Shown here in pieces: positions 17,995 to 25,596 of a DNA stretch of 49,328 bases. Below the pieces are notes generated by a model that was not told the origin of the DNA, made no database searches, and saw nothing but the letters and a program-made list of their open reading frames with translations. The DNA comes from Methylobacterium sp. GXS13. Its GTDB lineage: Bacteria > Pseudomonadota > Alphaproteobacteria > Rhizobiales > Beijerinckiaceae. Location: contig NZ_LKKO01000044.1 in the NCBI RefSeq assembly GCF_001455965.1, positions 1-49,328 on the forward strand, written 5' to 3'. Position numbers and translations under genes: made by a program. How positions within the stretch are numbered: the stretch's first letter is position 1; every line of letters starts with the position of its first letter.

Positions 17995-18314
17995 GGAAGC
18001 TTTTCATGGGCTCCCAGCGCTTCAGCGGCCTCTGAGATCCCTCCTTCGATCAGGGTTGTCGCAACCATAGAATGAACCCCCTTGTCATTCCGGGGCCGCG
18101 CAGCGGAACCCGGAATCCAGATCCGCCGACGCTGCCAGACCTTGATCTTTCGGCGGCTATGGATCCCGGGTTCCGCTGCGCAGCCCCGGGATGACAAGGG
18201 GGGTGATCGAGCGCTGACGACAATTCCCAACCGTGAGGCCAATCAAATCCCCTCTGTGAGGAGGGGAACGCACGCCAGTGCGGGCCTACGCATCCTATCG
18301 AGCCAGCATCACCC
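17995..18314. other. 320-base intergenic region between parB and holA, mostly repeat
   Basis: The parB and holA genes converge here. The stretch contains the large inverted repeat at 18077-18203 and no credible gene. Confidence 0.7.
18077..18203. repeat. Large palindromic intergenic repeat (family C)
   Basis: Two arms of about 43 bases face each other. CCCCCTTGTCATTCCGGGG and its continuation at 18077-18119 pair with the complement ending CCCCGGGATGACAAGGGGG at 18160-18203. They enclose about 40 bases with a smaller inner stem (CCGCCG/CGGCGG). The arm carries the CATTCCGGGG, GCGCAGCGGAACC and GGAATCCA elements of intergenic repeats common in Methylobacterium and Bradyrhizobium. In RNA it would form a long hairpin, possibly shielding or ending both convergent transcripts. 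Confidence 0.85.
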
Positions 18315-19358
18315 CTAACGCCGCCGCCGGGCGCCCGCCTCGGCCACCCGCAGCAGTGCCGCGGAGGCCAGGGCGTGCGCCAACTCGGGCTCGGCCCGTC
18401 GGCAGGCCAGGATCGCGTCCTGAAGGGCTTTTGCGGCCTGCCGCAAGGTTCCGGCAGGCCACGTGCCAAGCTGCCCCTCGATGCTGGCCTTGCGCTTGAA
18501 GTGCAGCCCCCGCCACGAGGCCCCCCTCAGGGCCGGGGTCTTGTCCGGATTGTCCAGGCGGGTCGCCAGCAGGGTCAGGGCGTGACGCAGGGCCGAGCCG
18601 AGCACCACGCCGGGATCGAGGCCCTCGTGCCGGAAGCGCCGATAATCGCGTTCAACCGCCTCTCGGCGGCCGTCGAAGGCGGCGTCGATCAGCGTGTTGA
18701 GGACGCTGGCGGCCACGTCGCTGGTGATGGCCTCGACATGGTCGAGGGTGACGACCTTGTCCCCTTGCCCCTCCCCGCCCGCGTAGAGGGCCAGCTTCTC
18801 GATCTCCATCAGGCTGGCCCGGCGGTCGCCGCCGAGGCTACGGGCCAGGACCTCCCGGGCGGCCCGGTCGATGCGCAGGCCGCGCTCCTGCAAAGTGCGC
18901 TCGATCAGGTCCGACAGCGTGCGCTCGTCGTCGGCGTAGCAGGGGATCGCCAGAGCCTTGGGCGAGCGCTCGCAGAGAACGCGCATCGGGTTGTTCTTGG
19001 CGAGGTCGCCGCCCTCCACCACGATTCGCGCATCGGCCACCGCGGCGCCGAGCACCGCCTCGACCGCCGGCGCGTAGTTGCGGCTGCCCGGCCGCACCCA
19101 GATCGACCGGCGGCCGCCGAATAGGCCCATCGTGCCAGCCTCGTCGCAGAGGCGGCCGGGATCGGAGGCGAGGCTGTCGCCGTCGATCCGCACCAGCGCG
19201 AATGGGTCGGACGGGTCGGTGACGAAATCCTCGGCGAGTTTTCGCGCACGTTCGGTGACCAGGCCGGTATCCGGCCCGTAGACCAGGATCACCGGGATAC
19301 GCGGATCGGGCCCGCGCCGGATCAGGCCCTCGATCTCGCCCGCTTTGACCGCCGTCAA
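18315..19358 (-). CDS. holA: DNA polymerase III delta subunit (clamp loader)
   Basis: This 347-residue HolA opens the sliding clamp within the clamp-loader complex. Family features include the N-terminal TAVKAGEIEG, PVILVYGPDTGLVTERA (AAA-like fold without a functional Walker A), the middle DLIERTLQERGLRIDRAAREVL and SLGGDRRASLMEIEKLALY, and the C-terminal collar. The start is taken as the TTG at 19358, which lies 8 bases after the lptE stop and gives the family N-terminus. An ORF start at 19424 would run back into lptE in another frame. The gene is coupled to lptE, as in many alphaproteobacteria. Confidence 0.92.
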   Translation of the reverse strand: MTAVKAGEIEGLIRRGPDPRIPVILVYGPDTGLVTERARKLAEDFVTDPSDPFALVRIDGDSLASDPGRLCDEAGTMGLFGGRRSIWVRPGSRNYAPAVEAVLGAAVADARIVVEGGDLAKNNPMRVLCERSPKALAIPCYADDERTLSDLIERTLQERGLRIDRAAREVLARSLGGDRRASLMEIEKLALYAGGEGQGDKVVTLDHVEAITSDVAASVLNTLIDAAFDGRREAVERDYRRFRHEGLDPGVVLGSALRHALTLLATRLDNPDKTPALRGASWRGLHFKRKASIEGQLGTWPAGTLRQAAKALQDAILACRRAEPELAHALASAALLRVAEAGARRRR

Positions 19359-19365
19359 AGCCGGC

Positions 19366-19911
19366 TCACGGCTTGGTCGACAGCACGGCGGCCAAGCGCG
19401 TCTTGATCTGGTCGGCCAGGACACTGGCGAGACGGATCTCGGCGTCGCGCGCCGCCCGCTGGCTGGCGAAGCGCTGGACCGAGCGGTCGTAGGTCGCGGT
19501 CGAGGTCGCTACGCCCTCGGAATAGACCTTGGTGCCGGCCATGTCCTCCAGGCTGTACTTGATGTTGGCGACCAGCGTGCCGGCCTCGGCGCGGCCGGTG
19601 GTGGAGGAGACGATCGGGGTCTGCACGATCTCGGAGCCCGAGAGCTTCAGCCGATAGCGCTTGCTCGCGGGCTGGCCCGATCCGTCGAGCTCGAAGATCA
19701 GTTCGCTGCGCAGGTAATGCCCGAGCCGCTCCTGGCCCTGGGCCATCCCGACATCGTCGACCTGCACGGAGGCGAGCAGCGCCTGCACGGTCTCGCCGGA
19801 GGCGGTCGGCCCGTAGAGCGGGCGGAAACAGGCCGACAGGTTCAGTGCCAGGCCGGCCACACAGGCGAGGCGGCCGATCCGGACCACCACCGATACTCCC
19901 GAACGCACCAT
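19366..19911 (-). CDS. lptE: LPS assembly lipoprotein LptE
   Basis: This 181-residue outer-membrane lipoprotein plugs the LptD barrel for LPS insertion. The signal peptide ends with LNLSAC and is followed by FRPLYG, the alphaproteobacterial LptE signature. The mature part has the alternating beta-strand pattern and the C-terminal helix QRAARDAEIRLASVLADQIKTRL. It precedes holA by 7 bases. In many relatives leuS lies directly upstream of lptE; here the next upstream gene is on the same strand but is unrelated (AEC transporter), and leuS is 11 kb away. ATG 19911 was used; a GTG codon precedes it. Confidence 0.88.
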   Translation of the reverse strand: MVRSGVSVVVRIGRLACVAGLALNLSACFRPLYGPTASGETVQALLASVQVDDVGMAQGQERLGHYLRSELIFELDGSGQPASKRYRLKLSGSEIVQTPIVSSTTGRAEAGTLVANIKYSLEDMAGTKVYSEGVATSTATYDRSVQRFASQRAARDAEIRLASVLADQIKTRLAAVLSTKP

Positions 19912-20032
19912 CACGTCGCCGTTCCGCCCCGCTTCGTTGCAGCCACTCTTAGCGCGGACCCGGAGGGCCGCGCCATGAGCCTATGGGGCAACCGTTACGA
20001 TTCCTCTGCGGCGAGAGCGTGGTCGCTCGGTT

Positions 20033-20986
20033 TCAGACCGTTGCCAGGTAACCCGAGACGGTGACGATCGACAGGATCGTCGAGACCAGCACCACCGTGG
20101 AGGTCAAGTCGGCCTCGCGGCGGTAGAACTCCGCCAGCATGAACGGCCCGGTCCCGGTGGGCAGGGCGGCCATCAGCACTGCGACGTGCAGCAGCAGCGG
20201 CGGCAGGTCGAACAGGTAGCGGCCGAGCCCGTAGGCGAGGGCCGGCTGCCCGACGAGCTTCAGGCCGACCAGCAGGGAAGCCGCCCGGGGCTGGGCGCTG
20301 CCGGGCCGGCGCTTCTGGGCCAGGAACAGGCCGAGCGCCACCAGGGCGCAGGGGGAGGCGGCCCCGCCGAGGAGCTTGAGAAATGTCTCGGCCGCTGCCG
20401 GTAGCGTGAGGCCGGCGCTCGGGACCAGGGCGCCGAGCGCCGGTGCCACCAGCAATGGGTTGCGGATTAGCGAGCGGCCGACCGCGCGCCAGACCGGGAT
20501 GTTTGAACCGGCCTGCCCGGACCCGTGCGCTTCCCGCCGGAGCCCGGTCTCGATCAAGACGATCGCCACCGCGAACACCCCGCAGACCGTGAGGATCGCC
20601 GCCACGGTGGTGGGCGCCAGCGCCTCCGGGCCGAAGGCGACCAGCGCCAGGGGGAAGCCCATGAAGCCGGCATTGGGATAGCCGGCATTGAGCCCGTCCA
20701 CGGCGGCGTCGGAGAGCGGGTGCCCCTCCCCCCGCCGGATCAGCACCGTGAGCGCGAACACCGCCAGGCTGCTCAACCCGAAGGCGCCGATGAAGCCCGG
20801 CTTCCAGATCGCGCTCCAATGGGCGTGCGCGGTCACGTCGAACAGCAGCGCCGGCAGCGCCAGGAACACCACGAAGCGGTTGAGTTCGGTGGTCGCCGCA
20901 GCGCCGAGCACGCCGATCCGCCGGGCCAGCCAGCCGGAAAAAATCAGCGCGAAGATCGGCAGCACGACCAGCAGGGTCGAGAGCAT
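20033..20986 (-). CDS. AEC-family permease (auxin efflux carrier-like)
   Basis: This 317-residue membrane protein has ten hydrophobic segments in two repeats of five. Diagnostic motifs are LNRFVVFLALPALLF near residue 35, NAGYPNAGFMGFPLAL near 100 and a conserved SPCALVALGLFLA near 210. Members move organic acids such as malate or malonate, and plant-associated bacteria often carry several. No regulator or metabolic gene is adjacent, so no substrate is assigned. It lies downstream of the TonB receptor gene on the same strand but is separated by a hairpin (21034-21060), so it probably has its own promoter. Confidence 0.88.
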   Translation of the reverse strand: MLSTLLVVLPIFALIFSGWLARRIGVLGAAATTELNRFVVFLALPALLFDVTAHAHWSAIWKPGFIGAFGLSSLAVFALTVLIRRGEGHPLSDAAVDGLNAGYPNAGFMGFPLALVAFGPEALAPTTVAAILTVCGVFAVAIVLIETGLRREAHGSGQAGSNIPVWRAVGRSLIRNPLLVAPALGALVPSAGLTLPAAAETFLKLLGGAASPCALVALGLFLAQKRRPGSAQPRAASLLVGLKLVGQPALAYGLGRYLFDLPPLLLHVAVLMAALPTGTGPFMLAEFYRREADLTSTVVLVSTILSIVTVSGYLATV

Positions 20987-21033
20987 GGGCGGCCCGGGTC
21001 GGAGGATTAAGCTCCGGCCTTAAGCGGATCCCG

Positions 21034-21060
21034 CCCCGCCCTCCAGTGCCGGGGGCGGGG
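21034..21060 (-). terminator. GC-rich hairpin after the TonB receptor gene
   Basis: The arms CCCCGCCC and GGGCGGGG with an 11-base loop lie about 30 bases beyond the receptor stop codon. There is no U-run, so this is a tentative terminator. Confidence 0.4.
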
Positions 21061-21092
21061 ACCTGCCATGCTCCCCTGCCCCCGCGAAGCCG

Positions 21093-23324
21093 TTACCAGC
21101 GGTAGATCAGGCTGCCGATCACCGTGGCGGGGGCGCCGCGATAGCAGAAGCCGGCCTGGCAGTTGTAGTAATCCCGGTCGAAAATGTTGAACGCGTTGAT
21201 CTGCGCCCGGAAGCCTTTGTACTTCGGATCGAGCGCCGCGAAATCGTAGGCGACCAGCGCGTCGAACAGCGTCACGGTCGGGTTGCGGACCGTGTTCTCG
21301 TCATCGGCGAAGCTGTTGGCGTTGAACCGGATGCCGCCGCCGATCGTCAATCCGCGTAGCGCGGAGGAGGGCGGGAACAGATAGGTCAGGAACGACGCGA
21401 AGGTGTCGCCTGGGATGCCCGAGAGGCGGTTCCCGTCGATCGCCGCACCGGTGACGGCCGACGTCTGCTTGACGAACCGAAAGTCGAGATGGGTGTAGGC
21501 GACGGTCAGGTTGGTCCCCGGCGCGAAATTCGCCGTCGCCTCCATCTCGAAGCCGCGCGAGTTGACCTCACCGGTCGCTACTTGATTGGCAAAATTCGTG
21601 GGATCCTGACGCAGAATGCTGGTCTGGTTGATATCAAAGCCCGCGATGGCGGCGCTGATGTTGGTACCTGGGATGAGGTACTTCACGCCTGCCTCGATTT
21701 GATCGCCGGTCGCCGGCTTATAGGGGCGGCCGGTGATGACGTTGACGCCGACCTGCGGGGTGAAAGTCGTGGCGTAGCTGGCATAGGGTACGATGCCGGG
21801 CGCGAGCTCGTAGTTCAGACCGGCGCGGTACGTGAAAGCGCTGTCGTTCTGGCTCTGCGGCCCCGCGACGACGCCCCGGGTTACGCTCGCCGTGTCGGAG
21901 GCGACCCAATCCTGCCGTCCGGTCAGCGTCAGAACGAATCTCCCCCACTTCGCCTGTTCCTGGACGTAGACGCCGACCTGATCTTGCGCCTGGCGGGACG
22001 AGCGGTCGATGGTCGGCCGGGTGATCGGCTGTCGGCCGTAGTTCAGGGTGAGCAGGTTGAGGTCGGGCGCCACGCCGAAACCGGCGACGCTCGAGAAGTC
22101 GTAGTGGTAATAGTCGATGCCGGTCAGCAGCGTATGGGCGATCGGCCCGGTCCGGAGGTGGCCCTCGAGCTGTGTGTCGACCGCGAATGAAGCCAGCGAC
22201 TGCTTGAACAGGCCGGTGGACCGCTGCGCGCTGAGGCCCGTCACCGCGTCGACCTGCGTGTACGAGAAGTTGGCGTCGACGCCGGAATAGCGAAAGTTCT
22301 GCCGCAGGATCAGGTCCGGCGAGAACACGTGCTCGAAGGCATAGCCGATCCGGTGCTGATCGGTCCGGTAAGTGTTGAGGGCGCCGTCACCCGAATAGAT
22401 CCGCGACACACGGAAACCCGGGAAGTTGTAGAAGCTGGCATTGCCCGGGACGTTCGATTCCTGGAATTCCGTGAGCAGCGTGAAGGTTGTGTCGGCCGAG
22501 GGCCGCCATGTGAAGGCGGGGGCGATGGTGAACCGGTCATCCCGAACGCCGGGGCCGGGCAGGAATGTGTCGGACTGGCGGGCGACACCGGTAAGCCGAT
22601 AGGCCATCGTTCCGTCCGATCCCTCGACCGGGCCGCCGATGTCGAAGTTGCCCTGGTAGCGGTCGAAGCTACCACCCTGGAACCACGCCTCACCGAACTG
22701 GGCGAAGACCGGGCGCTTGCTGGTCACGTCGACGATGCCGCCGGGAGAGCCGAGGCCGTAGAGCCCGGAGGCCGGCCCCCGCAGGATGGTCAGCGCCTCG
22801 GCGCCGTAGGGCTCGATGCGGGGGACAGCGAAGCCGACGCCCGTCTGGCGCAGGCCGTCGCGGAAGATACCATCGTAGGTCTCGGCGAAGCCGCGGATGT
22901 AGAACGAGTCCGCGCGGGGGTCGAAGCCGAAGACGTTGCTCGACACGCCCGGCGTGTAGGCCAGCGCCTCGTTCAGGCTCTGCACGTTGCGGTCGTTGAG
23001 CTGCTCACGGGTGACAACGGAGACCGATTGCGGAGTCTCGATCAGTGGTGTGTTGGTCTTGGTCGCGGTGGGGCTCACGCGCGCGACGTAGCCGGTGATC
23101 CCGGAGGGGCCGCCGCCGCCGCTGGTGGCCGCGCTGTTGCCGTCGCCGCCGCTGACATTGGCGCCCCCGAAGCCAGCTCCGGCCGGGACCGTGGAGGCGG
23201 GTCGGGTGGCCTCCACGGAGATCTCGTTGAGCTGCACGGCACCCTGCGCAGCGGCCTGGGACGTGACGGCGGCGGTGGCCAGAGCCGTGGCGGTGGCAAG
23301 CAACCCGAGGCGGGTGGAACGCAT
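21093..23324 (-). CDS. TonB-dependent siderophore receptor
   Basis: From ATG 23324 the protein is 743 residues with a signal peptide (MRSTRLGLLATATAL to AAAQG). The plug domain contains IETPQSVSVVTREQLNDRNVQSLNEALAYTPG and FYIRGF, and the barrel ends in the aromatic residue of SLIYRW. The TIGR01783-type layout fits ferrichrome, rhodotorulate or hydroxamate siderophore receptors. A glycine-rich stretch between the TonB box region and the plug is strain-specific filler. No siderophore synthesis or ABC uptake genes are nearby. An Irr-like box upstream (23426-23442) suggests iron control. The extended GTG frame to 23369 was rejected for lack of a ribosome site. Confidence 0.92.
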   Translation of the reverse strand: MRSTRLGLLATATALATAAVTSQAAAQGAVQLNEISVEATRPASTVPAGAGFGGANVSGGDGNSAATSGGGGPSGITGYVARVSPTATKTNTPLIETPQSVSVVTREQLNDRNVQSLNEALAYTPGVSSNVFGFDPRADSFYIRGFAETYDGIFRDGLRQTGVGFAVPRIEPYGAEALTILRGPASGLYGLGSPGGIVDVTSKRPVFAQFGEAWFQGGSFDRYQGNFDIGGPVEGSDGTMAYRLTGVARQSDTFLPGPGVRDDRFTIAPAFTWRPSADTTFTLLTEFQESNVPGNASFYNFPGFRVSRIYSGDGALNTYRTDQHRIGYAFEHVFSPDLILRQNFRYSGVDANFSYTQVDAVTGLSAQRSTGLFKQSLASFAVDTQLEGHLRTGPIAHTLLTGIDYYHYDFSSVAGFGVAPDLNLLTLNYGRQPITRPTIDRSSRQAQDQVGVYVQEQAKWGRFVLTLTGRQDWVASDTASVTRGVVAGPQSQNDSAFTYRAGLNYELAPGIVPYASYATTFTPQVGVNVITGRPYKPATGDQIEAGVKYLIPGTNISAAIAGFDINQTSILRQDPTNFANQVATGEVNSRGFEMEATANFAPGTNLTVAYTHLDFRFVKQTSAVTGAAIDGNRLSGIPGDTFASFLTYLFPPSSALRGLTIGGGIRFNANSFADDENTVRNPTVTLFDALVAYDFAALDPKYKGFRAQINAFNIFDRDYYNCQAGFCYRGAPATVIGSLIYRW

Positions 23325-23425
23325 GGACGTGGAACCCTGAGATGCGCCGTTCCTTGGCGCTTCAATCACAGGATCAACCGTTCACGGGCTCTCGATCAAG
23401 CGGAAAACGTGTTTTAAATCACACA

Positions 23426-23442
23426 CTTAGAAGTCTTCAAAT
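23426..23442. promoter_or_regulatory. Candidate Irr (ICE) iron-control box
   Basis: CTTAGAAGTCTTCAAAT matches the rhizobial iron control element TTTAGAA-N3-TTCTAAA at 11 of 14 fixed positions. It lies about 100 bases before the siderophore receptor start in an unusually AT-rich patch. The match is imperfect on the outer right half. Confidence 0.5.
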
Positions 23443-23458
23443 CTGACATTATTCGTAT

Positions 23459-24325
23459 TCAAAACTCTAGCGGAGGCTCGCGCAGGGCCTCCGCTTCGCG
23501 GGTGCAAACAGCCTGGTCGGGGGCCGCACCGCCTGCGGAGAGGGCGCCTCGCAGCTCGGTCCGGGCCTTGTCCAGATCGGCCCGGAAGCCTGGATCGCCC
23601 ATCAGCGTGGCGAGGACCGAGGAGCCGGTGATCCGCCCGGCCGCGACCGCGCAGAGCGAGTGCACGCCGCAGACGACACGGCTCTCGCCGTAGGCCCGGC
23701 CCCGGGCCAGGATCGCGGTGGCTTTCTCGGGTACCAGGGAGGCCAGGATCAGCGCGTAGGCCCAGCCCTGGGTGGCGTGCCCGGACGGGTAGCTGAAGCT
23801 GTCGGTGAGCGCCTGGGTCCGCTGCACGCAGATCGGCGCCTCGTTGCCCACGAACGGGCGAAGCCGGCGGTAATGCACCTTCGGCCCCCGCGTCGCCCGG
23901 GCGATGGCGAGCTGGGTGCGTTCCAGGAGGTTGAGCACCGCCGGCACCCGGGTCTGGTCGATCCGGGTGCCGAGCACGCAGGCGAAATTGTCGAGCACCG
24001 CGGACGCACCCTCCGACACGTCGTTGGCGGCGATCTCCCAGCGGGCGCTGCCCTTCAGGGCGCGGGTGCCGACGAAGGCCGCCCGGTCGGCCTTGTCGAG
24101 GGGCGCATCGTGGGCCGGTGGTGGTGGCAGGATCTGGATCGCATCGGGGCCCGCCGTCTCGGCCAGATAGGGTTTCACCGCCGGCTTGCCGGGCTTGAGC
24201 GTGTCGGCCCCCAACGATGGCGCCGCTTGCGGGTTCGCCGGTGCGGGGTGGGGCGTGTCCTCGGCGCGAACCGGAGTCGCGGCGATCAGGACGGCGAGGG
24301 CCGGCAGGGAGAGGGTGCGCAGCAT
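23459..24325 (-). CDS. Class A acid phosphatase homologue (PAP2 superfamily) with altered active site
   Basis: This 288-residue exported protein has a signal peptide ending AATPVRAED. The PAP2 signature is mostly present: K149-x6-R156-P157, SYPSGHATQGWAYA (His183), and GESRVVCGVH (Arg216, His222). In class A phosphatases the second histidine is followed after three residues by Asp, which orients it. Here the stretch reads HSLCA, with Ala226. Phosphatase activity may be reduced, or this subgroup may use another residue. It is probably periplasmic. The 199 bases before its start separate it from the plus-strand nucleotidyltransferase gene. Confidence 0.82.
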   Translation of the reverse strand: MLRTLSLPALAVLIAATPVRAEDTPHPAPANPQAAPSLGADTLKPGKPAVKPYLAETAGPDAIQILPPPPAHDAPLDKADRAAFVGTRALKGSARWEIAANDVSEGASAVLDNFACVLGTRIDQTRVPAVLNLLERTQLAIARATRGPKVHYRRLRPFVGNEAPICVQRTQALTDSFSYPSGHATQGWAYALILASLVPEKATAILARGRAYGESRVVCGVHSLCAVAAGRITGSSVLATLMGDPGFRADLDKARTELRGALSAGGAAPDQAVCTREAEALREPPLEF

Positions 24326-24524
24326 CGGATCCGTAGCGGTTCGGGCGAAGGGGCGAGGACGAGGCGGGCCGCACCCGCAGACAAACGAACGGCTTGGCCG
24401 GACGGTTCAGTCCGCGCACAGGCCTCCGATCCTGTCCAGGGGCTCCCGTGACGGATGACAGACGGTTGACCCGGGCTGCCCGCCGCGCGAACGCTATGGC
24501 GTTTCCTTCCGGCTTCCCGACCGC

Positions 24525-25088
24525 ATGGCCCAGCCCCTCGATCGCGCCCGCCTCCTAGAGGCCTTCGAAGCGCTCGGTGCCGACCTCGCTGAGCATGGGC
24601 GCTTCGTCGAACTCGCCGTCTATGGCGGCGGCGCGCTGATGCTGCAATTCGCATGGCGACGCGCCACTGAGGATGTCGATGCGGTTGTGCGGGCCGGCTA
24701 CGACGAGGCGGTGCTCGCGCCTTCGGTGATCCGGGTCGCCGCGCGGATGGGGCTTGAGGCGGACTGGCTCAACGATGCCGTCGGCATGTTCACCCCGCTT
24801 GAGGAGGACGAAACCCTGTTCGCCGTGTCCGGCACGTATCCCACCGGTGGGACACCAGGACTTCGGACCGTCCTGGCTAGCCCTCCCTACCTCCTGGCGA
24901 TGAAGTTGCACGCCTTGCAGAGCCTCGACCGCGGAGACCGGGACCTGAACGACGCGCGCGCCCTCGCGGCTCACCTGGGCTTAAGCGATGTGCAGGCGCT
25001 CGAGCGCCTCTATCGCTCGATCTACGGCGAGGACCCGTCGCCGGAGGTGCGAGCTCGGTTTCCTGCGGTCATCAAGTCGGTGCCATGA
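24525..25088 (+). CDS. DUF6036-type nucleotidyltransferase-fold protein
   Basis: This 187-residue protein has the nucleotidyltransferase core: GGGALMLQF (about 34-42) followed by RRATEDVDAVV (about 45-55), the G-G-x-A-L and R-x-T-x-D-x-D pattern shared by minimal nucleotidyltransferases and AbiEii-like toxins. A downstream LLAMKLHALQSLDRGDRDLNDARAL resembles the kinase-like helical part seen in the same families (K-x-H-A near D-x-x-D). The stop overlaps the start of the next gene (ATGA), a typical two-gene cassette. Members of this group occur in putative toxin-antitoxin pairs, but the catalytic outcome is not known here. ATG 24525 follows a weak purine stretch. Confidence 0.75.
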   Translation: MAQPLDRARLLEAFEALGADLAEHGRFVELAVYGGGALMLQFAWRRATEDVDAVVRAGYDEAVLAPSVIRVAARMGLEADWLNDAVGMFTPLEEDETLFAVSGTYPTGGTPGLRTVLASPPYLLAMKLHALQSLDRGDRDLNDARALAAHLGLSDVQALERLYRSIYGEDPSPEVRARFPAVIKSVP

Positions 25089-25528
25089 GACCGCATTCCC
25101 TGGCGGAAGTCGTGGCGCGGGCGCGGGAGGACGGGGATTGGGAGCACCATCTGCGCGACTTCCTCGACGCCTTCTACGCCGCCGACGGCGACGTCACGCG
25201 GCAGGCGGGGTTCATCGCCGATGAGCCGGGTTTGCTCGGGCTTCCGGGGGCCGATGCGTTCCTGGGCGGGGCCGGGGAGCATCTGGCGCGGCGCTGGGGT
25301 TTGCGAATGCCCGCTTGGGTCCGGGCGAAGAGCCGGTATCTGACGACCGCCCTGTTCGTGCCCGACGACAAGGTCCTGCGGGGCTATCTCTTGTGCGTCA
25401 GCCCGGTGTCGTTCCGGACGCGGCTGATCTTCACCGGGCCGGACCCGCTCCAGCGCGCCCGCTTCCCCTACCATCGGGGCGTGATCACGATGCCGCCGGA
25501 ACATGGGTTCCCAAAGGCGGAGCCCTGA
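25085..25528 (+). CDS. Partner of the nucleotidyltransferase, unknown function
   Basis: This 147-residue soluble protein starts by 4-base overlap with the nucleotidyltransferase gene. It has an N-terminal helical part (LAEVVARAREDGDWEHHLRDFLDAFY) and a C-terminal section with EHLARRWGLRMPAWVR and SPVSFRTRLIF. From memory, the latter resembles the C-terminal half of some actinobacterial proteins that carry an Xre-type helix-turn-helix and stand beside DUF6036 proteins. The helix-turn-helix part is absent here. The coupling suggests that the two proteins act together, for example as enzyme and neutraliser, but this is inference. Confidence 0.6.
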   Translation: MRPHSLAEVVARAREDGDWEHHLRDFLDAFYAADGDVTRQAGFIADEPGLLGLPGADAFLGGAGEHLARRWGLRMPAWVRAKSRYLTTALFVPDDKVLRGYLLCVSPVSFRTRLIFTGPDPLQRARFPYHRGVITMPPEHGFPKAEP

Positions 25529-25533
25529 TGAGG

Positions 25534-25585
25534 CCAGGGCTCCACCCTGGACCCGCAAAAGGTCCCGGACCTTTTGCGGGTCCAG
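25534..25585. repeat. Palindromic intergenic repeat, family A copy 2
   Basis: A small hairpin CCAGGG/CCCTGG (25534-25550) runs into a perfect 19-bp inverted repeat around base 25566 (25547-25565 with 25567-25585). The core AAAAGGTCC/GGACCTTTT is shared with 3306-3326. It fills the space between two convergent genes and probably ends or protects both transcripts. Confidence 0.9.
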
Positions 25586-25596
25586 AAATTTGCCGG

